The notes beneath the pieces were generated by a model. That model had not been told where the DNA came from. It was given only the letters and a program-made list of their open reading frames with translations, and searched no databases. Below are positions 24,752 through 32,829 of a DNA stretch of 64,000 bases, piece after piece. A program made the translations under genes and the position numbers. The stretch is from Niastella populi (GTDB lineage Bacteria; Bacteroidota; Bacteroidia; Chitinophagales; Chitinophagaceae): positions 1-64,000 of the forward strand of contig NZ_LWBP01000156.1 of assembly GCF_002078015.1 (NCBI RefSeq), in the 5' to 3' direction. The number at the start of each line of letters is the position of its first letter. Positions within the stretch are counted from its first letter, which is position 1.

Positions 24752-27535
24752 ATGAAAAAAACAACCGCACTCTTTTTCGTACTTTTTGTCATTTCCATTC
24801 CCGTATTTTCCCAGGATGCTGCTCTTAAAGGTACAGTAATTGATACTTCGGAAAAAAGAAACCTTTCCAATACAGTTATAGCATTATTGAGGCCAGCCGA
24901 CTCGGTGTTGGTATCCTTTACCCGTACCAATAAAGAGGGAAATTTTACATTACAAAAGCTGCCGCCCGGTAAATTTATCCTTATGGTAACCCGCCCCGCC
25001 TATGCCGATTATTTCGACCGGGTAGCGATTGCCTCCGGCGCCACCGTTGACCTTGGTAAGGTCGCCATGACCCTGAAAAGCCAGTTGCTGCAGGAAGTAG
25101 TGGTGCAACATAAACTGGGGGCCATTCGCATCAAGGGCGATACCACCGAGTATGTGGCCGATAGTTTTAAGATGGCTGCCGGCGCTACGGTGGAAGACCT
25201 GTTGAAAAAATTACCCGGTTTGCAGGTAGATAAAGATGGCAAAATAACGGCCCAGGGCGAAACCGTGCAAAAGGTATTGGTTGACGGGGAAGAATTCTTT
25301 AGCGACGATCCTACCATTGCCACCCGCGGGCTCACCGCCGATGCGGTTGATAAAGTTCAAACCTTCGACAAAAAAAGCGACCAGGCTGAGTTTACCGGTA
25401 TCGATGACGGGGAGAAAACAAAGACCATCAACCTGAAGCTGAAAGAAGACCGGAAAAAAGGGTATTTCGGAAAACTGGAGGCCGGGGCCGATGGCAATAA
25501 GTTCTGGAATAGTAACCTGATGGTAAATGCCTTTAAGGGCAAGCGGAAATTGTCGGCCTTCGGTATCATGTCGAGCACCGGCCGTACCGGGCTCGATTGG
25601 CAGGAAAGCACGAACTATGGCGGCGCTTCTATGGAAATGAATTCCGAAGACGGCGGCGGCATGTCGATAAATTTTAGCGGTGGCGACGATGAATTTGGCG
25701 GCGGCAGTTACTGGGGCGAAGGATTGCCAAAGGGCTGGAATGGCGGCCTGCATTATTCGAATAAATGGAATGCCGATAAAATTCATTTCAACGGCGGTTA
25801 CCAGTATAATAAACTGAATACCGAAGCACAGGGAAATACTTTTAGTCAAAATAAACTGCCGAATTCTATCCTGTATACAAACGACTTTGGCAACAGTTTC
25901 AGCAGCCGAAACCGGAACATGGTCCGCGGCCTGTATGAATTTCAGATCGATTCGCTTTCAAGCCTGAAGATAACCGCTCAGGGATCGCAGGGAAATTCAT
26001 TCAGCAAAAGTAATTTTCACCAGGAGTCACTGAACGGGAATGGCGATACGCTCAGCATAATCGACCGCGAAACAAATGTGGATGCCAATAGAAAGAATTT
26101 CAATTCCACGTTATTATGGCGGCAGAAATTTAGAAAACAGGGAAGAACACTATCGCTGAGTGCCCGGCAGAATTATACCGAAAACACTTCAACCGGTATT
26201 TATTTTTCCAATAATCATTACTATAAGATCGGGATCGATAGCACCAAAGTGCTCGACCAGCAAAAGCTGATCGACAATAAAAACTCGGTAGTGAACGCAC
26301 GTATTTCCTATACCGAACCGCTGAACAAACGATCGTTGCTCGAGTTCAATTACAGCGTCGATAACAACAAACGGGAGTCGGGCATCATCACACTTGAAAA
26401 AATTAATCCGGTTGGGAAATATGAAGATAAGATCGATTCGCTGAGCAATGAGTACAGCTTTAATGTGCTTACCCAGTCGGGCGGCATCAATTACCGGTAT
26501 GCCAAACCCAAAAAGATCTCGTTCTCCTTCGGGATGAATGTATCTTATGCCGAATTTACCCGCAAAGACCTGCGCGGCGATTCGGCCATCAGTTACAACT
26601 TTACCAATTTCTTTCCGCAGGCAAATTTGAACTGGACCATGGGACGAAATGGCAACCTGCGGTTCAATTATAACGGCAGTACGCGGGCGCCCGGCATCGA
26701 CCAGATACAACCCATTCAGGATATTACCGACCAGATGAACATCAGGGAGGGGAATCCCGATCTGAAACAGGCTTTCCGCCATAACTTTTCCCTGCGGTAC
26801 AACAATTACAAGTTCCTTTCCGAACGGGGTATTTATGCAGGTGTGAATTATAATGCCACGCAGAATGATTTCAGCTCAATAAATATCCTCGATACCACAA
26901 CCGGTAAACGCACCACCCGGCCGGTGAACGTGGATGGTAATTACCGCATGAACGGCTGGATGGGGTATGGGCAGAAAATTAAGAAACTGGGCATCAGGGT
27001 GGGTATTGAAGGTGAGTGGAATATAAATCATAATACCAATTTCATTGGCGAATTACTGAACGAGAACGACAGTTATGTGTTCGGCGCCGGCCCCACGTTA
27101 AGTTATGAAAAAGAGAAGAAATTCGAGATCTGGATAAACACCAGTTTCAGGCGTAACATTTCGAAATCATCGTTACGAAGCGACCTGGTCACTAAATTCT
27201 GGACGCAAAACCATCATATTGATATGCGGGTGTACCTGCCCTGGAAACTGGAGATCGGCAGTTCCTGCAATTTCAATATCCGCCAAAAAACAAGTGTGTT
27301 TGAACGGAATAACAATTCTATCAGGTGGGATGTAAGGATCGACCGGAAGCTCTTCAAAAATGATGCAGCGCGTTTGCGGTTTTCGGCCAATGATATCCTC
27401 GATCAGAATATCGGGTTCAACCGGAATATCAACAGCAACTTTGTTTCGGAAAGAACATACGATACCATCAGGCGGAACTTCCTGTTGTCGTTCATCTGGA
27501 ACTTTAGCAAGAACGGAAAGCCGCAAAGCTGGTAA
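24752..27535 (+). CDS. Outer-membrane beta-barrel receptor-like protein with carboxypeptidase-like N-domain
   Basis: The product has 927 residues. A signal peptide (KKTTALFFVLFVISIPVFSQ) is followed by a carboxypeptidase-regulatory-like beta-sandwich (about 22-100, ALKGTVIDTSEKRNL...GNFTLQKLPPGKF), a plug-like domain (VEDLLKKLPGLQVDKDGKITAQG..VLVDGEEFFSDD) and a long C-terminal barrel with alternating aromatic strands. This is the TonB-dependent-receptor-like outer-membrane family common in Bacteroidota, lacking SusC-specific features. A GLPGLI gene follows, a recurrent pairing. I start at the ATG 24752, which opens the signal peptide; an ATG at 24719 would add 11 residues in front of it. Substrate unknown. 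Confidence 0.9.
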   Translation: MKKTTALFFVLFVISIPVFSQDAALKGTVIDTSEKRNLSNTVIALLRPADSVLVSFTRTNKEGNFTLQKLPPGKFILMVTRPAYADYFDRVAIASGATVDLGKVAMTLKSQLLQEVVVQHKLGAIRIKGDTTEYVADSFKMAAGATVEDLLKKLPGLQVDKDGKITAQGETVQKVLVDGEEFFSDDPTIATRGLTADAVDKVQTFDKKSDQAEFTGIDDGEKTKTINLKLKEDRKKGYFGKLEAGADGNKFWNSNLMVNAFKGKRKLSAFGIMSSTGRTGLDWQESTNYGGASMEMNSEDGGGMSINFSGGDDEFGGGSYWGEGLPKGWNGGLHYSNKWNADKIHFNGGYQYNKLNTEAQGNTFSQNKLPNSILYTNDFGNSFSSRNRNMVRGLYEFQIDSLSSLKITAQGSQGNSFSKSNFHQESLNGNGDTLSIIDRETNVDANRKNFNSTLLWRQKFRKQGRTLSLSARQNYTENTSTGIYFSNNHYYKIGIDSTKVLDQQKLIDNKNSVVNARISYTEPLNKRSLLEFNYSVDNNKRESGIITLEKINPVGKYEDKIDSLSNEYSFNVLTQSGGINYRYAKPKKISFSFGMNVSYAEFTRKDLRGDSAISYNFTNFFPQANLNWTMGRNGNLRFNYNGSTRAPGIDQIQPIQDITDQMNIREGNPDLKQAFRHNFSLRYNNYKFLSERGIYAGVNYNATQNDFSSINILDTTTGKRTTRPVNVDGNYRMNGWMGYGQKIKKLGIRVGIEGEWNINHNTNFIGELLNENDSYVFGAGPTLSYEKEKKFEIWINTSFRRNISKSSLRSDLVTKFWTQNHHIDMRVYLPWKLEIGSSCNFNIRQKTSVFERNNNSIRWDVRIDRKLFKNDAARLRFSANDILDQNIGFNRNINSNFVSERTYDTIRRNFLLSFIWNFSKNGKPQSW

Positions 27536-27548
27536 ACACGGATTCTTA

Positions 27549-27677
27549 AGTTGTTCAGTTATTCAGTTCATGAGTTATTGAGTTCATCAATTTCACTGGC
27601 TCGCTATTAGGAGCGAGTTTGAACAACTGAACAACTGAACAACTGAACAACTGAACAACTGAACAACTGAACAACTA
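27549..27677. repeat. ACTGAAYA-word inverted-repeat element
   Basis: Left arm GTTGTTCAGTTATTCAGTTCATGAGTTATTGAG-type words, right arm seven perfect or near-perfect ACTGAACA units (about 27622-27677). The centre holds CTCGCT-ATTAGG-AGCGAG, a hairpin within the hairpin. It lies between the receptor and GLPGLI genes and would sit in their common transcript or end the first one. Confidence 0.85.
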
Positions 27678-27688
27678 ATTATTATAAA

Positions 27689-28423
27689 ATGAAGATACTC
27701 GTTTATATACTGGCCTTTTTGCTGCCCCCCACCCTGCAGGCGCAGCAGCAGAAATTTATTACCGAGGGAAAAATAGAATACGAACGCAAAACAAACCAGC
27801 ATGCTTTTATGGAAGAAGGCAGTATGTGGGATGAAGCGGCCAAAAAGAGCATGTCGAAATTTGTGACCTATTATTACGATCTCACGTTCAAAGGCGACCG
27901 CACCTTGTTTCAAACGGGCCGTGATCCCGAAATAAAACAGTCGAAGTTCTGGGGTGTATTTGATTCTGAGAATACGATCTTCACGCGGCTCGACAGCAAT
28001 GCATCAGTGACCCAACGGAACATTTACAGCGATCAGTACCTGGTAGCTGATTCGCTTCGCAAGATCGACTGGAAGATAACGCCTGAGATCAGAAAGATCG
28101 CGCAGTTCGATTGCCGCAAGGCCGTGGGCCGCATAATGGATTCCATTGTAGTGATCGCCTTTTATACCGATGAAATCCTTACCACCGGCGGACCGGAATC
28201 ATTCAACGGGTTGCCGGGGATGATCCTTGGGCTGGCCATTCCCCGGATGCATACAACCTGGTATGCTACCAAACTGCATCTGGTTGAGGTAAATGATAAA
28301 GATCTTGTAGCGCCAAGGCGGGGAAAGAAAATGACCGGCAATAATTACCGGTCAACAGTAAAAGATATTCTTAAAGAATGGGGAACGGAAGGCGCTAGGC
28401 GGCAGCCTCAGCTGTTGTTGTAA
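27689..28423 (+). CDS. GLPGLI family secreted protein
   Basis: The product has 244 residues with a signal peptide (MKILVYILAFLLPPTLQAQ). The family signature appears as GPESFNGLPGMILGL (about 172-186), following FYTDEI. Earlier FDCRKAVG and the WKIT segment are also typical. GLPGLI proteins are found only in Bacteroidota, often beside TonB-dependent-like receptors as here. They are probably periplasmic. Their function is unknown. The last 29 bp overlap the 3' end of the convergent clpP-like gene, so the final residues (GARRQPQLLL) are shared sequence with the other strand, and no terminator can separate the two. Confidence 0.88.
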   Translation: MKILVYILAFLLPPTLQAQQQKFITEGKIEYERKTNQHAFMEEGSMWDEAAKKSMSKFVTYYYDLTFKGDRTLFQTGRDPEIKQSKFWGVFDSENTIFTRLDSNASVTQRNIYSDQYLVADSLRKIDWKITPEIRKIAQFDCRKAVGRIMDSIVVIAFYTDEILTTGGPESFNGLPGMILGLAIPRMHTTWYATKLHLVEVNDKDLVAPRRGKKMTGNNYRSTVKDILKEWGTEGARRQPQLLL

Positions 28424-29111
28424 CGGCCTCGCCCAGTACTTCGTCGATCATGCCGAATGCTTTGGCCTCCTGCGCTTTCATCCAGTGGTCGCGGTCAGAT
28501 GCTTCGTGCACTTTTTCATAGGATTGACCACTGTGCCGCGCAATAACGGAATAGAGTTCCTGTTGCAGTTTTTTTATTTCATTCATCGTGATCTCGATGT
28601 CGGACGCATTGCCTTGTATTCCGCCTGAAGGCTGGTGTATCATTACGCGGGCATGTTGTAAGGCAGCACGTTTGCCGGCTGCGCCGGCGCATAACAGTAC
28701 GGCGCTCATCGATAAGGCGGTACCGGTGCAAATGGTGGCCACATCGGGTGAAATATATTGCATGGTATCGTAAATGCCCAGTCCCGCATATACCGAACCG
28801 CCCGGAGAATTAATGTACAATTGAATGTCGCGCCGCGCATCGGCCGATTGCAGGAATAACAACTGTGCCTGTATGATGTTGGCTATTTTATCGTCCACCG
28901 CATCGCCAAGGAAAATGATGCGGTCCATCATCAGCCTTGAAAAAACGTCCATTTGAGCAACGTTCAATTGCCTTTCCTCTGTAATATAGGGCGTCATAGC
29001 CATGGGAATAAAGCGGTTTTCCGTGCGGGCTATAAACCCGTCGACGTACTGGCTGCCTATGTGGTGGTGTTGAACGGCATAGGCACGAAAATCCTGTTTC
29101 ATATTTGTCAT
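28395..29111 (-). CDS. clpP: ATP-dependent Clp protease proteolytic subunit
   Basis: The product has 238 residues, longer than E. coli ClpP because of an N-terminal extension of about 40 residues. The core is intact: INSPGGSVYAGLGIYDTM, catalytic S134 in GTALSMSAVLLCAG (usually A-A-S-M, here A-L-S-M), catalytic H159 in RVMIHQPSGG, and an Asp of SDRDHW (D206 or D208). It forms the tetradecameric chamber that works with ClpX or ClpA. No clpX lies next to it, so it may be a second ClpP copy in this genome. Met1 (29111) and Met4 (29102) are both possible starts. The C-terminus is a short Ala/Thr tail. Confidence 0.93.
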   Translation of the reverse strand: MTNMKQDFRAYAVQHHHIGSQYVDGFIARTENRFIPMAMTPYITEERQLNVAQMDVFSRLMMDRIIFLGDAVDDKIANIIQAQLLFLQSADARRDIQLYINSPGGSVYAGLGIYDTMQYISPDVATICTGTALSMSAVLLCAGAAGKRAALQHARVMIHQPSGGIQGNASDIEITMNEIKKLQQELYSVIARHSGQSYEKVHEASDRDHWMKAQEAKAFGMIDEVLGEAVTTTAEAAA

Positions 29112-29168
29112 ATGATCGCTATTTAAGTTATGTGGTTTGTTTATTTCTATCAGTGCGAAACGCCTTTG

Positions 29169-29450
29169 TTAATGTTTAGGCGGGCGATGGAACAGGGCCA
29201 TAATTTTCCGGCGGAAAGAATGATGTTCCGGTTCGGTGAACAACTGCTGATGAACCATTTCTATTTCGGCTTTTAACCGGCGGCGGCTGTATTGTTTTAT
29301 GACCTCGTATGTTTTTTGTTGCCATAACAGGTCTTCCTGTAAGGCAGGTTGCAGTATCAGGCGCGCCTCGAATAAAGCCCGGTCGGTTTTGCCGGCATAT
29401 TGCAACAGGTAATCGTCTATTTGTTGTATGTTATTCAAGGAAGTCCTCAT
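29169..29450 (-). CDS. Small protein overlapping sigma-factor gene
   Basis: The product has 93 residues, charged and helical, ending in a basic His/Pro/Lys tail (FHRPPKH), with no membrane segment. Its ATG lies 20 bp inside the end of the sigma-factor gene in another frame, so translation is probably coupled. Position suggests a regulator or partner of that sigma factor, but the sequence does not match a known anti-sigma motif that I recognise. The NNIQQIDDYLLQYAGKTDR opening is like the N-termini seen after sigma genes in related bacteria, where they are annotated as hypothetical. Confidence 0.65.
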   Translation of the reverse strand: MRTSLNNIQQIDDYLLQYAGKTDRALFEARLILQPALQEDLLWQQKTYEVIKQYSRRRLKAEIEMVHQQLFTEPEHHSFRRKIMALFHRPPKH

Positions 29451-29979
29451 ACGTTAACGATTTATCTTTTACAAGATCCCTTACTTTTTCGAGGCATTTG
29501 TATTTCTGTACGGTGGCCGAGCGTTCGGTGGAGAAACCGAACAGGCCGGCTACTTTATTCATGGGCAGTTTGTCGTAATAGAATGCCTGTAACAGCTCCA
29601 TGCATTTTTTGCCGGAGGCGTGCAACAGATCGAGCAGTTTACCAGTTGCGGTTGAAGCGGGGCTTTCTTCCATGGCTAAACCGTCAAGCGAGTTGGGAAG
29701 CGATGTATACCGGTTGTTCAGTTTGTTTTTCTTTGCCCAGCAATGGCGGGCTATGCCGAGCAGGTAGGCCTTTTCGCTGTATTGCAGCTTAAGGTTGGTT
29801 GTGGCCACCTTTTCATAATAGATGACCAGCGCATCCTGAAAAACATCTTTGGCTTCTTCAAATGAGCCCCCCATGTCACGTACATATTTAGCCACCAGCG
29901 GAAATGCCTGCTGGTACAATTGCATAAAAAGGACTTTCCTTTCCGCAGCAATATCTTCTATTTCCATCGTTTGGGTCAT
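29431..29979 (-). CDS. RNA polymerase sigma-70 family factor (ECF type)
   Basis: The product has 182 residues. Region 2 is FPLVAKYVRDMGGSFEEAKDVFQDALVIYYEKV, and region 4 is LLQAFYYDKLPMNKVAGLFGFSTERSATVQKYKCLEKVR, with the helix-turn-helix in MNKVAGLFGFSTERSA. Spacing between the two is that of an ECF factor. It directs RNA polymerase to a specific set of promoters. The downstream overlapping 93-residue gene is its likely partner; no FecR-type or zinc-binding anti-sigma gene is adjacent. The stress or ligand sensed is unknown. Confidence 0.88.
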   Translation of the reverse strand: MTQTMEIEDIAAERKVLFMQLYQQAFPLVAKYVRDMGGSFEEAKDVFQDALVIYYEKVATTNLKLQYSEKAYLLGIARHCWAKKNKLNNRYTSLPNSLDGLAMEESPASTATGKLLDLLHASGKKCMELLQAFYYDKLPMNKVAGLFGFSTERSATVQKYKCLEKVRDLVKDKSLTYEDFLE

Positions 29980-30138
29980 AGGCTTGCTTTACTAATAAGT
30001 GCCTGTTTGCAGTCAGATATCACCCAGAAATTACGAAATTATTTTTAAATGGGAGATGTTGGGGCGGCGGCATGGCAATGCTATTTAGCGATAAGCTGGT
30101 TGTATTTCATATGGAAGCAATGTTAGTTTACCAGCTTC

Positions 30139-30900
30139 TTACGGCATCAAAAAAATATCAATCAGCAATTTATTATCCTGCCGCCAGCGGATCCAGCCGG
30201 TTTGAGCGTTGTCGCATTTGTCAATGAAGTTATGACAGGGCTGACCTTCATATTTGCTGTCCTCATCGTTGTAAAAACAGTCATACTTTACCTGTAACCA
30301 ATCGCCCTGTACCTGCATGGCGCAAAACATTTCGTGTCCGGCCGGCAGCGGTAAAATAGCTGCCGTATCGCTGGGGGATCTGTGCAGCTCGGTCAATGGT
30401 TTGTCCTCTTCTTCGGTGGCAGTTGTTTTACGCCTTACGCCAAACGAATGCAGCAGGTATTGCTCCCAGGTTTCGAACTGGATCTGTTTTTTAGGTAAAT
30501 ATTTCGTTTCCGACCGGTTGATCAGCACCCGGTATGCGTTTTCCGTTTCGCCTGTGCAGGCAAAATGCATAAGCCCGTATTCGGGATCAAACACCATGGT
30601 ACATATGTTGGCCAGGCTGTCGTTTTGTTCGTTCATGTCAACGGCCAATGGCTTACCGGCAAGCAGGCTGTCGTCGTACAAGGTAAAGGTCTTGGGGGCT
30701 ATTACCAGCCCAATGCCCAATGAGGCTACTTCGTTATCGATTGTGCATTTGTTTACACTGGCTTTAACCAGCCTGCTGCTGTCGCGGCTGATAGGAATGC
30801 TGATACTGTCTTGTTTAAGAACTGTTGGTTGTTCGTTGTTATTGTTTCCGGCACAGGAATACAATAGAACGGTCACCAGGGTTGTAGAAATGGTTTTCAT
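30139..30900 (-). CDS. Lipoprotein of unknown function
   Basis: The product has 253 residues. The lipobox is VLLYSC (C at about 16), followed by an Asn-rich spacer. The rest is globular with several Cys, and the end (LPLPAGHEMFCAMQVQGDWLQVKYDC...GWIRWRQDNKLLIDIF) has an SH3-like look with a Trp-rich strand pattern. It is the last gene of a compact four-gene operon: its ATG overlaps the TGA of the upstream gene (ATGA). It should face the periplasm. No known family recognised. Confidence 0.7.
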   Translation of the reverse strand: MKTISTTLVTVLLYSCAGNNNNEQPTVLKQDSISIPISRDSSRLVKASVNKCTIDNEVASLGIGLVIAPKTFTLYDDSLLAGKPLAVDMNEQNDSLANICTMVFDPEYGLMHFACTGETENAYRVLINRSETKYLPKKQIQFETWEQYLLHSFGVRRKTTATEEEDKPLTELHRSPSDTAAILPLPAGHEMFCAMQVQGDWLQVKYDCFYNDEDSKYEGQPCHNFIDKCDNAQTGWIRWRQDNKLLIDIFLMP

Positions 30901-31466
30901 TTGGGTATTATTGGGATTGTGATTTTGGATCGTAACCTGGCAACCAGGCGTTGTAAAAAGTAAAATGAGATCATGCCGCCTGCCAAACCGGATACCAGTC
31001 CGCAGCCCGCACCCAGCAGGATAGCATTTAATGTATCATGCCAATGGGTAGATAAGTTCAACAACCACAACCCTGCCGCGCCGAAAGTGCAACCTGCTAC
31101 AATTGAGCACGAGATAAAAAATACTTTAAATCCTTTGGTCAGTGACCTGGTATAAATTCCTACAATAACCGAAGCAGAGATGATCCCTGCTGTTACCATG
31201 GCCGATACAATAAATAACGCTCCGATAGTTAGCAGAATTCCTATCCCTATTCCAGCCATAATTATTGCACAAACGCCCATTGCAAAAAATAAGAGAAAGC
31301 CTAAGAACTCGCCATCGTCCACGGGTTCAGTTGCTGCAGGGGTGGCCGCTACAACAGAATCAGCCTGTACAGTGGCCTGTTTTTGTTTGGCACTGTCGGT
31401 AACCTGCGCATGTGTTAGAGTGGCTGCCGTTAAGATCAGGATCAGTATTGTAAGGAAAAATTTCAT
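30897..31466 (-). CDS. Membrane protein with signal peptide, unknown function
   Basis: The product has 189 residues. A signal peptide (MKFFLTILILILTAATLTHA) is followed by a short Gln/Ala/Val-rich segment and about four hydrophobic helices (GFLLFFAMGVCAIIMAGIGIGILL, ALFIVSAMVTAGIISASVIV, VFFISCSIVAGCTFGAAGL, ILLGAGCGLVSGLAGGMISF), then a basic tail. I start at the ATG 31466 because it gives the signal peptide; an upstream in-frame start exists at 31493. It overlaps the stop of the lipoprotein gene by ATGA and follows the TonB-domain gene closely. Not recognised. Confidence 0.7.
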   Translation of the reverse strand: MKFFLTILILILTAATLTHAQVTDSAKQKQATVQADSVVAATPAATEPVDDGEFLGFLLFFAMGVCAIIMAGIGIGILLTIGALFIVSAMVTAGIISASVIVGIYTRSLTKGFKVFFISCSIVAGCTFGAAGLWLLNLSTHWHDTLNAILLGAGCGLVSGLAGGMISFYFLQRLVARLRSKITIPIIPK

Positions 31467-31485
31467 TGGAACTTTGTGTTTAGGA

Positions 31486-31956
31486 TTATTCAACTGTTTC
31501 CGGTCGAATACAAATTATCATTGGCCTGTTCACCTCTGCAGCTACTGTTTTGCCTCCACACACACCGGGCTGCCATTTGGGCATTAGCCTGATGATCCTT
31601 AGTACTTCCTTTTCAAAGGGGTTGAGCAACGTTGTATCGGGCTGGTCATGTACCACCGGGTTGATAATTCTTCCGTCAGTATCTACTATGAACTTCATTT
31701 TCGACATGGAACTTACATTTGCAAATTCTTCATTGTCTATCATCTCCTGTGGATACCTCAGATGGCGGTTAAGAAAACGCAGAAAAGCCGCCGGCCCACC
31801 CGCAAATTCCGGTTCAATGTCTGTTGTTGTATATACGTTCTTATTGAGCGGCTGGCTGTAATAGTGCCTGCAGCCTGTACCAGTATCATGTTCTGGCGAA
31901 TACGAGCCGGCAATGAACAAAAATGCAAAGGATACTATTGATAGTTTCATTATCAT
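31486..31956 (-). CDS. TonB C-terminal-domain-like periplasmic protein
   Basis: The product has 156 residues: a hydrophobic signal (MKLSIVSFAFLFIAGSYS) and a domain with FAGGPAAFLRFLNRHLRYPQEMIDNE, KMKFIVDTDGRIINPVV and RIIRLMPKWQPG, the three landmarks of Bacteroidota TonB C-terminal domains (YP-x-A-x-E, F-x-V-x2-DG-x-I, MP-x-W-x-P-G). No membrane helix besides the signal, no Pro-rich spacer, so it is not a full energy transducer. It may be a sensor or inner-face partner. ATG at 31956 overlaps the stop of the upstream lipoprotein gene. Confidence 0.78.
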   Translation of the reverse strand: MIMKLSIVSFAFLFIAGSYSPEHDTGTGCRHYYSQPLNKNVYTTTDIEPEFAGGPAAFLRFLNRHLRYPQEMIDNEEFANVSSMSKMKFIVDTDGRIINPVVHDQPDTTLLNPFEKEVLRIIRLMPKWQPGVCGGKTVAAEVNRPMIICIRPETVE

Positions 31957-32660
31957 TTCAACTCCTTACTTAAAAACTTTGTCACCTGGTCGCCAATTTC
32001 ATTAATGGTCAGTAATACCGCCTGGTTTTGTACCCGGTTTCTTGCTTCATCCGTTTCAATGTCGGTTTTGTTTTGCGGTCCCATAAAATCACGGGTAACC
32101 ACAGTGGTAAAGGGTACCAGTCCGGTGCGCACATCCATTATGATCAGCTGCGTAGTGGCAAACGCTTTTACGTCTGGCCTTTTGAACGAGCGATATTTTG
32201 TATAAATATCGCTGTTGATGGCATATACCACCACTACATCTGCCTGCATGCGCACTGCCGATTCACGTAATGTAGTGAACGATGCCGGCGCCTTTGACAA
32301 TAACATGTCCGGAATGGAGGTGATCTTTATTACCCGCGGCGATTGTTGCAGTTTTGCGGTGAATGAGTCGAGGTAGGCTTGTTGTGTTTTCAAATACGCC
32401 TCGTCGCTCCAGTAGTTCCAGTAGTATCTTTTTTGCGTACCTTCGAGTTTTATTAGGGCAACCCGCAATTGTTTGGGTAGTGAATAATTACCGTCGAGGA
32501 TCTTTTGAATGTTTTCTTCCGAAATAGTGGCCGCTTTATCGGCAAACAGTGATTGGGTTATCGGTGGGTCAGAATAATTGCCGCCATAAGATAATTGATG
32601 TGGTGATCCGCAGGATGACATCAGGCTTACAATGGCTAAGAGGCCAGCCAGGTATTTCAT
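31953..32660 (-). CDS. Lipoprotein, first gene of four-gene envelope operon
   Basis: The product has 235 residues. The lipobox is SLMSSC (C at about 17). The body contains RVALIKLEGTQKRYYWNYW, AVRMQADVVVVYAINSDIYTKYR and ATTQLIIMDVRTGLVPFTTVVTRDF, an alternating beta pattern seen in lipoproteins that resemble CsgG or DUF799-like assemblies, but similarity is weak. I start at the ATG 32660; an open extension to 32702 precedes the signal and lacks features. It heads the operon 32660-30139 with overlaps or short gaps between all four genes. Function unknown. Confidence 0.7.
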   Translation of the reverse strand: MKYLAGLLAIVSLMSSCGSPHQLSYGGNYSDPPITQSLFADKAATISEENIQKILDGNYSLPKQLRVALIKLEGTQKRYYWNYWSDEAYLKTQQAYLDSFTAKLQQSPRVIKITSIPDMLLSKAPASFTTLRESAVRMQADVVVVYAINSDIYTKYRSFKRPDVKAFATTQLIIMDVRTGLVPFTTVVTRDFMGPQNKTDIETDEARNRVQNQAVLLTINEIGDQVTKFLSKELK

Positions 32661-32770
32661 GACTAAGGGTTTGGGGACTAAAATATAAAAACATGCAGGC
32701 ATTTCAAAGGATATTAGCGGATTCTAATGTTAAATTGACATTTCGCTGCCCCAAACCCATAAAAGGAGCA

Positions 32771-32801
32771 GGTGTGCCACACTTCAAAAGTGTGGCACAC
32801 C
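32771..32801. terminator. Perfect 14 bp hairpin, AGGTGTGCC type, after GH106-like gene
   Basis: GGTGTGCCACACTT and AAGTGTGGCACACC form an unbroken 14 bp stem with a CAA loop. It lies 29 bp after the stop of the GH106-like gene (minus strand) and before the lipoprotein operon. The same palindrome occurs at 3163-3202. There is no strong T-run, so termination is inferred from position. Confidence 0.6.
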
Positions 32802-32829
32802 CTGAACCCTTATTAAATTCGTATTAGAA

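Noticed and set aside
27622-27677. ACTGAACA array as CRISPR or coding repeat
   Set aside because: An 8 bp unit without spacers and without an open frame; it is the arm of an inverted repeat.
28395-29111. ClpP as a degenerate, inactive paralogue
   Set aside because: Although A-A-S-M reads A-L-S-M, the catalytic Ser, His and a suitable Asp are all present.
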